From Glandiceps talaboti (Eukaryota; Hemichordata; Enteropneusta; Spengelidae), in NCBI RefSeq assembly GCF_964340395.1, contig NC_135549.1:28847595-28872594 (forward strand): a DNA stretch of 25,000 bases, given 5' to 3'. A model generated the notes under the pieces. The model was not told the origin of the DNA. It was given only the letters and a program-made list of their open reading frames with translations, and made no database searches. The translations under genes and the position numbers were made by a program. Below are positions 19,782-25,000 of this stretch, in pieces (position 1 is the first letter of the stretch; each line of letters starts with the position of its first letter).

Positions 19782-20525
19782 CTTCGGGTATTGCCCACTG
19801 ACCCAGAATAATCAATAATGCAAATGTTCCATTGAGATAAACAGCTACCTACACCAACAAGCTTTATAGGACACAAGTGTTGTGTTAATCTTTGACGAAT
19901 GTGCCAAATTAATTGGATATTTTATGCTTGTATTCCTAAGTTAATGACTAATTAGTTAACTAATTTCCAAAAATCATTAATTAGGCAAATGGGTTATTAC
20001 GTTTACAAAACTACATCATTTGATTGGATATACGAGACAAGTTCATTTTGTTATCATCTATGTTGTATATTCAAAATTTTTATGAAACTTGTTTGCATTG
20101 TCCATTTCACATATTGCCGCAAATCATTAATTTTGCAAATTTCATATTATACTTAAAGCTACATCAGCAAACGTAGGATAAAAGTGCTTTGTTAACATCA
20201 GTTTGATGTATTTAGTACCAAATTATATGAAATTTGAAGCTTTAGTTCAAAAGAGGTTGAGTAATTGTAGAAAATCATTATATTATGCAAATTACTCATG
20301 GTTAAATGCTACATCAAAAAGCTCTGTTACCGTCGTTATATATGCAAATATCTCATAATCATTCATAAAAGGTTTAATTACCACCATATATCAAGTTCTA
20401 GCCAGCCATTATCTTACAGAGGGTGTTATCAAATTTCGTATGAATTGACTAAGCTTTTCTGAGAAAACGATGACAAAGGCAGACACAGATATAGAGACAA
20501 ACAACACCAAACTATAACCTTCCCT
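19782..20525 (-). repeat. Inverted, diverged copy of the 146-bp-unit element family
   Basis: The complement of the family landmarks appears in order: CTTTATAGGACA (near 19862), AAAATCATTAATTAGGCAAATG (near 19970), AATCATTAATTTTGCAAATT (20124), AATCATTATATTATGCAAATTACTC (20274), each about 150 bp apart. Then come the leading part with GCCAGCC, CAGACACAGA and CTTCCCTTA near 20520, corresponding to the element's left end in reverse. It lies within the glycosyltransferase intron, in the gene's own sense. Confidence 0.75.
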
Positions 20526-20595
20526 TATGCATTATAAATGCTCAACTCCATTGCCTGTGTAGATGTATGTATGTTTTCAACATGTGTTGTAAACT

Positions 20596-20612
20596 ATCTG
20601 TCTGTCTATCTA

Positions 20613-20649
<37 letters not shown>
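20596..20649. repeat. (CTGT)n microsatellite
   Basis: CTGT units with two CTAT variants near the start. After it, 20655-20760 has two further short family-like segments (GGTTCCCTTTGTTGTGTCTATAGAAA and GGCTTTGTGTCTGTAGAAA, about 80 bp apart). Confidence 0.95.
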
Positions 20650-21342
20650 ACAATATCTATGTATAGGTTCCCTTTGTTGTGTCTATAGAAAATCTTTATA
20701 TTAATATGCAGATTAGTCATGTTTAGATGCTATGCATAGGCTTTGTGTCTGTAGAAATCACATGAGACCCTAGGCTGAGCTGTTGTAAAAAATGAAACAG
20801 TTTACTACAATATGGTCAATAGAATGACCCTTACACTACTACAATGATTGCTTTCTTTATTTGATGTTACACAGAAGCACTGATGTAGAAATTTATCTCA
20901 CAAAAGAGAAGATACATATTTATCTGGGGTGCCCCCACATTTTTCAAAGTGTTTTATTTTTCATACTTTTTTTTATCTGCACTTTGCTGTACTTTACAGG
21001 ATAATGAGCCATACTCTCTATTGCATTACAGTAACCGTTTTTTTCAGCGTTTTCTCGTTAGTTCGAGCCAACAACCTTACAGACAAGACCATGTAATGAG
21101 AGGGACAATAAATTTACAGTTTTGACATGGCGAAGAACGGTCGATAGTAATACTTCACGGCATTCGTAAATTGTGAATGCTTCATCCAAATAAAGTGCAT
21201 ATATCATGGCACCTTGAGAAAAAAGCTGAAACGAATCAAATGCCACGTCACACAAACCGTGAGAGAAAAGCGATGACAGAGATGACAGTTTTGACAGAAA
21301 TCATTTGTGAAGCAAAAAGAAAACCACGGTGTCGATACTTAC

Positions 21343-21471
21343 ATTACGAGGTGACAGTCTTTGCAGTTCAAACGTCATGCACAATATCAAACTTGTCAAT
21401 ATTGCGCCAAATAAAGATAAACATAGTCCATAAGTGGCAAGGTTCCTAAAGCTTGGAATATGAGCAGCCAT
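21343..21471 (-). CDS. Glycosyltransferase exon 1: start codon and signal anchor
   Basis: ATG at 21471-21469 opens 43 codons ending in ...SPRN, followed directly by a consensus donor, AAT|GTAAGTATCG (GT at 21342-21341). The exon is 129 nt, so the donor is phase 0, matching the phase-0 acceptor of the catalytic exon 1.8 kb downstream. The peptide has a short N-terminal tail with Arg9 and Asn10, then a hydrophobic run at residues 15-34 (GLCLSLFGAILTSLILCMTF): the classic type II signal anchor of a Golgi enzyme. This is what the catalytic exon lacks. The open frame continues past the donor for 19 codons, but those are intron. The link is inferred from phase, orientation and topology; an extra small exon in the intron cannot be excluded. 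No convincing promoter was recognised. Confidence 0.75.
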
Positions 21472-21974
21472 AATACACAAATGATACAATATATACCATA
21501 CAACGACGACACAGGATAACTAGTTAGAATTTTAGGGACTGCCCATTGTCTGGGAGGGGGGGGGTCGGTGGATATTTTTCATCAGTAGAACTACAATTAT
21601 AAAAAGTGTTTACTCTCCCCTCCCGATATCTTATGCTGGGTGAATTATTCTAACCCACAGAGTTGACATAGCTGAATCTCGCCTATCAAATATTCTGGTT
21701 GGCGTTATTGATGTCGAGGTGGGGTGAGTGGGGTGGGGGAGAGCTTGAGAGGGGAATATGCCCTATCTCACCTTGGCTGGATAGGGGTGGGGGGTGGTCA
21801 TGTGAAACAGGTAAAATTCTTGACACTCTGAATAAAGTAATGATACAAGATGTAAGTAACTTATGTTAGGAGCAAACACAGTCACCGTTCAAACACAGAC
21901 AATTGCACATCAAATCCAAAACACGATGACTCCCACTTCTCCACTCAGCACTATCCAAATAGTCTTATTACTGG
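21472..21974. other. 5' flank of the glycosyltransferase gene
   Basis: No 5' untranslated exon or promoter can be named with confidence. A TATATA stretch at about 21489-21495 lies only some 20 bp upstream of the ATG, too close for a TATA box of a typical transcript. Shorter G-rich runs occur at 21545-21553 and 21719-21792 (GGGGTGAGTGGGGTGGGGG). Confidence 0.4.
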
Positions 21975-22052
21975 TGAGATCAATAGTTCAATGTAGGACA
22001 ACAAACTAAATTCTTTTAGTTTGGAGTGGGGGTGGGGGTGGGGGTGGGGGTG
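21975..22052 (+). repeat. Dispersed repeat, copy B, ending in (GTGGGG)n
   Basis: TGAGATCAATAGTTCAA, then ACTAAATTCTTTTAGT, then four to five GTGGGG units. It is the same order and strand as 8880-8940, where the G-rich tail is shorter. The tail could form a quadruplex. Confidence 0.8.
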
Positions 22053-24547
22053 TTGAACTTTTCAGTTCTCATCCTACAAAAAACGATTTTACTTTTAACG
22101 TAATCCCACTCATGCATTAACTAAACCAGTGTATATATGTTGTATATATTTTTGTTTCTCAATTTCTCTTTCTTCCTTGTTAGTGCATGTTTGTGAGTGT
22201 TTGTCTGGTGTGATAATCACCCATTGGATAAGAGATAAAGCATATTTTCATGGTAACTGATCCCTGCTAATTATGAGATTAGGGTGTTTTAATTTAGATA
22301 AGAGAAAACAGGGCCGTAGCCCAACCAAATTGCCGGGGGGGGGCAGAACTTTGTCTTGGTGCAATCATGCATGTGACGAATTTACATAAATTTTCATATA
22401 ATTTACATAATATATATTTTAGCATATGCAATTAAATATCATATGTAAGGCTAGAAAAAATAAAAAAAGGCTAGTCAACGGGCAACCTAACCCATCATAT
22501 TGGGTAGGTAGGTAGAATTTAATGTTTTCACCATTCTTGACAAGGATAAAACAAACCATATATAATGATAGCAAAATATTTCAGGTCGAGTTTAGATAGA
22601 ACTTATTCAGTCATCTTGATACTATCTCTTGCAATTTGTCTGCATAGCTACAGTTAGGAAAGGTACACAATTTACGGTTAAAACAAATGTTGTAGCTCCT
22701 CTCACCCTCTCTTCTCAAAAAATGTTATGCCCCGCCAAATGAAACTCAAGCATTAGTTTAGCCACGCCTTCTGTCACCTACACTACAGTGGAGATATAAA
22801 ATTATGTGGTACAATATGATACATTAAAATAACAGTGATAGCGAACAACAATAATACTCTGAATGAGATTACTTTCCACAGGATGTGGATTTCATACGCA
22901 TACGGAGATGTTTATGATTAGCTCTAGCCTATACAGGGAGGTACTTAGCCAGACACCATCCATCTTGTTTAAATTTGGGAGAAAGACAATTATCACCTTG
23001 ATTGCTACTGATTGGAGAGACAACTCCAAAGGTGAAAAAAATTGAAAATAAGACAGTGTAGGAGGCCATTTAGAGGCATAAAATATCAAACCATAGACAT
23101 AATTTAAAGTCTTACAATACTTGAATATGGTAATAAAATACCAGAATTGAAACAATTAGCTATACATTACATATTATCTGGAAGTGTATTTTGTTGTGGT
23201 AAAGCTGAAAAATATTTTGCAGATGTGCACTTGGTAAATGACTTCTCCTGAAGTTTAATTTGGTTCCAAAAAATCCCGAATAAAGAGCAAAACATTTCAA
23301 GACTTTCAGACTTTTATGACTGTTCAGCCCACTCCCATGGTTGTAAACTTTTGCTCAATTCTTTTAAGTGCACATTGGATATGCAACAGCTTAATTTAAT
23401 CTCAATTCATGCTTGTATGCATCAGCAGAGCCAAGTAAACTACAGTATAAGATATTATATAATTTGGAATAGACTCAAATGTATATATTGTTACGTGTAC
23501 TACTCAGAAAATATAAAGAAATATCCTTAATTTTGAAACAAATGCGAAGCCCGCATGAGGATATATTGCCCATCACTAAAAAAAATATATGGGTAGGTTT
23601 GAACAGCTTTTTTCATTTTTCCTGGCCTAATGTCACATCTTTCAAAGTAGTTGCCGAAAAGATATCACATTCAAAGTAAAAAAACCTAACTTTTAAATAA
23701 ATAAAATTGGATGGTGCTTTCTCAAAATAAGTAACATAACAAAATAATCATTTTGTTTACCCTACTCCCAACACTTTTATGTTGGAACCCAAGGTGAACT
23801 CAGTGAATTCTCCTTGTCATTATCATTATAATGAAATAATTGAAGTTTTGATTTTGATGTCGAAGGTACAGTTCTGTTTACAAATTCAGGGCCATTCTTT
23901 CCATAGCAAGTTGTCGCTTCAAAATGAATTGCGTAATAACGCTAATGTCAGTGCAATGAGATAATTATATCAAACAACATTTTAACCAAAGACAACGCCG
24001 AACACAAATATTGAAAGTGGATTTTAAACTGCGTACCTAGATAATAGTTTTTCAGGGCCACCAAATATTCCAAAGAGAGGTCTGCCGTTTTATCAGTAAA
24101 TCTTTTAATATAAGAAACAAGATGTAAATGAGGTCGAGTGCATCTTCTGAGTCGAGTCACTGCATGCAACAGGCGACCTCACGTTGAACAACTTTTTCCG
24201 TCTTTCTTTTTGAGTTTCACTCTCTGACAGTAGTGCGACTTGCTATCTTCAAATGAAGGAGACTTTCAAGACTACTGTTACTCGCGGAAAATACAAAGTG
24301 CATGTGAACCGCTTTTGTACTTTCCCGCACAAAGAATTTCACAATAGAGATATAAGATAGATATTAGCGAGGAATCAGTGTACAGTCACTTTTGACTTAA
24401 GAGGTTTAGAGTGCTGTCTAGAAAGTTTGCGATCTTTAAATTGGTTTGTATGGTTATTTTCAATCCGAGTGCATTGAAGTCTTTGGTTATTTCTTTCTTT
24501 ACAAGTATACGTTCTGCTTGGTTGCCATTGATGTTTTTACCAATTAG
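22053..24547. other. Intergenic, no gene supported
   Basis: Both strands were read. There is a 9-G run near 22335-22343 followed by GCAGAACTTTG (similar to the G-run repeat at 13271). Open frames at 22863-23045, 22892-23155, 23479-23679, 23779-23964 and 23948-24169 have no recognisable motif, no good splice context and AT-rich composition like the surroundings. Confidence 0.5.
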
Positions 24548-24627
24548 TCAAAATGAAAGCAGCTATGTGAAGGACCAACAGTTTTCCATCAGGACCAGCA
24601 GCTTAAATCTCTGTTGGTCCTTTTGAC
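24548..24627. repeat. Interrupted inverted repeat (hairpin)
   Basis: AAGGACCAACAG (24570-24581) pairs perfectly with CTGTTGGTCCTT (24611-24622). An outer GTCAAAA (24548-24554) pairs with TTTTGAC (24621-24627) if the intervening 15 bases bulge out. The loop holds AGGACCAGCAG, a near copy of the left arm, and another GACCAGGACC follows, so the GGACCA motif recurs four times within 70 bp. Confidence 0.6.
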
Positions 24628-25000
24628 CAGGACCTTTTTTGTGTTAATTTCACACACTATACAAGTGAGACAAAACGTTGTAACCTCTGTTTAACTGAGA
24701 AACTTTGTATAATCAATGCTGAAAAGAATATATTACTGAACCAAAAAATCCGAACTGGTCTCGAAATATCGCCATGAAGGCAAATACTCGCTCGCCAACT
24801 ACAGAAGTAAACCCCCGTAAGGAATAGATTAGTCCGACCATCTTGTTACGCAATATATACATACAAACATTAAACATCTGTGGTGAGTAGACCAACTGAT
24901 GAAGATTTTATCTGCACCTGGTGAATATGTTCCGTATGTAATGTAATGTGGAAGTCGGTACATGTAAAAGTGTTAAAATAAGTAATTTTTATTCTGCAAA
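24628..25000. other. Intergenic, nothing certain
   Basis: A 42-residue frame on the - strand starting with ATG at 24841 lies in a good initiation context (AACAAGATGG), but no donor or recognisable protein feature makes it a gene. No other feature was seen. Confidence 0.4.

Larger units (their letters stand above)
19536..21342 (-). other. Intron of the glycosyltransferase gene
   Basis: GT (21342-21341) to AG (19537-19536), 1807 bp, phase 0. About half is filled by diverged copies of the 146-bp-unit repeat family and a CTGT microsatellite. No further exon with matching phase and a recognisable protein feature was seen. Confidence 0.65.

Noticed and set aside
21283-21342. Continuation of the anchor exon frame past ...SPRN
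   Set aside because: A consensus GTAAGTATCG donor follows the Asn codon and the remaining 19 codons have no family resemblance, so they are taken as intron.
23948-24169. 73-codon - strand open frame
   Set aside because: No motif, no family resemblance, no splice context, and base composition like the surroundings.
24713-24841. Short - strand frame with ATG in AACAAGATGG context, possibly a first exon
   Set aside because: No recognisable protein feature, no clear donor and nothing downstream on the - strand to join to; kept only as a remark.

Overview
The window looks like AT-rich nuclear DNA of an invertebrate animal. The signs are spliced genes with consensus GT/AG sites, decayed non-LTR retrotransposons, many microsatellites, long non-coding stretches, and two secretory-pathway carbohydrate-modifying enzymes of families that are often expanded in marine invertebrates. 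The species cannot be fixed from the sequence; amphioxus, hemichordates, molluscs and similar groups are all possible. No prokaryotic, organellar or viral gene organisation is visible.

Layout. (1) 1-1557: the end of an intron (compound TTGA/TTGG/TTCA microsatellite) and then the terminal coding exon of a PAPS-dependent sulfotransferase on the + strand. (2) 1883-2470: a degenerate 21-bp satellite. (3) 2676-4378: a 5'-truncated, dead non-LTR retrotransposon on the - strand, with RT domain, 3' stem-loop and (ATT)n tail. (4) 5844-6835: a second, older non-LTR fragment on the - strand. (5) 6890-10330: no gene; simple repeats and a G-run-rich repeat. (6) 10330-13025: an octamer/CCAAT motif cluster, a hairpin enclosing a 7-bp array, a 0.5-kb fold-back repeat, and a 1.4-kb element bounded by 13-bp inverted termini and filled with about nine 146-bp tandem units. 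(7) 13250-15240: G-run repeats and a roughly 240-bp tandem repeat in which each unit carries a poly-C run. (8) 15895-17559: a very large inverted repeat, arms 711 and 729 bp, with only four base substitutions between them by direct reading. (9) 18651-21471: a two-exon glycosyltransferase gene on the - strand (TM anchor exon plus catalytic exon) whose intron and 3' flank hold further copies of the 146-bp-unit element family. (10) 21472-25000: no supportable gene.

The two genes face each other across about 17 kb of repeats. The sulfotransferase transfers sulfate from PAPS and the glycosyltransferase transfers a sugar from a nucleotide sugar. Both are predicted to be lumenal Golgi enzymes, so both could act on glycans, but nothing here shows that they share a substrate. 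The most unusual content is structural: the long hairpin-forming inverted repeat, the smaller fold-back, and the tandem-filled element family present in both orientations.
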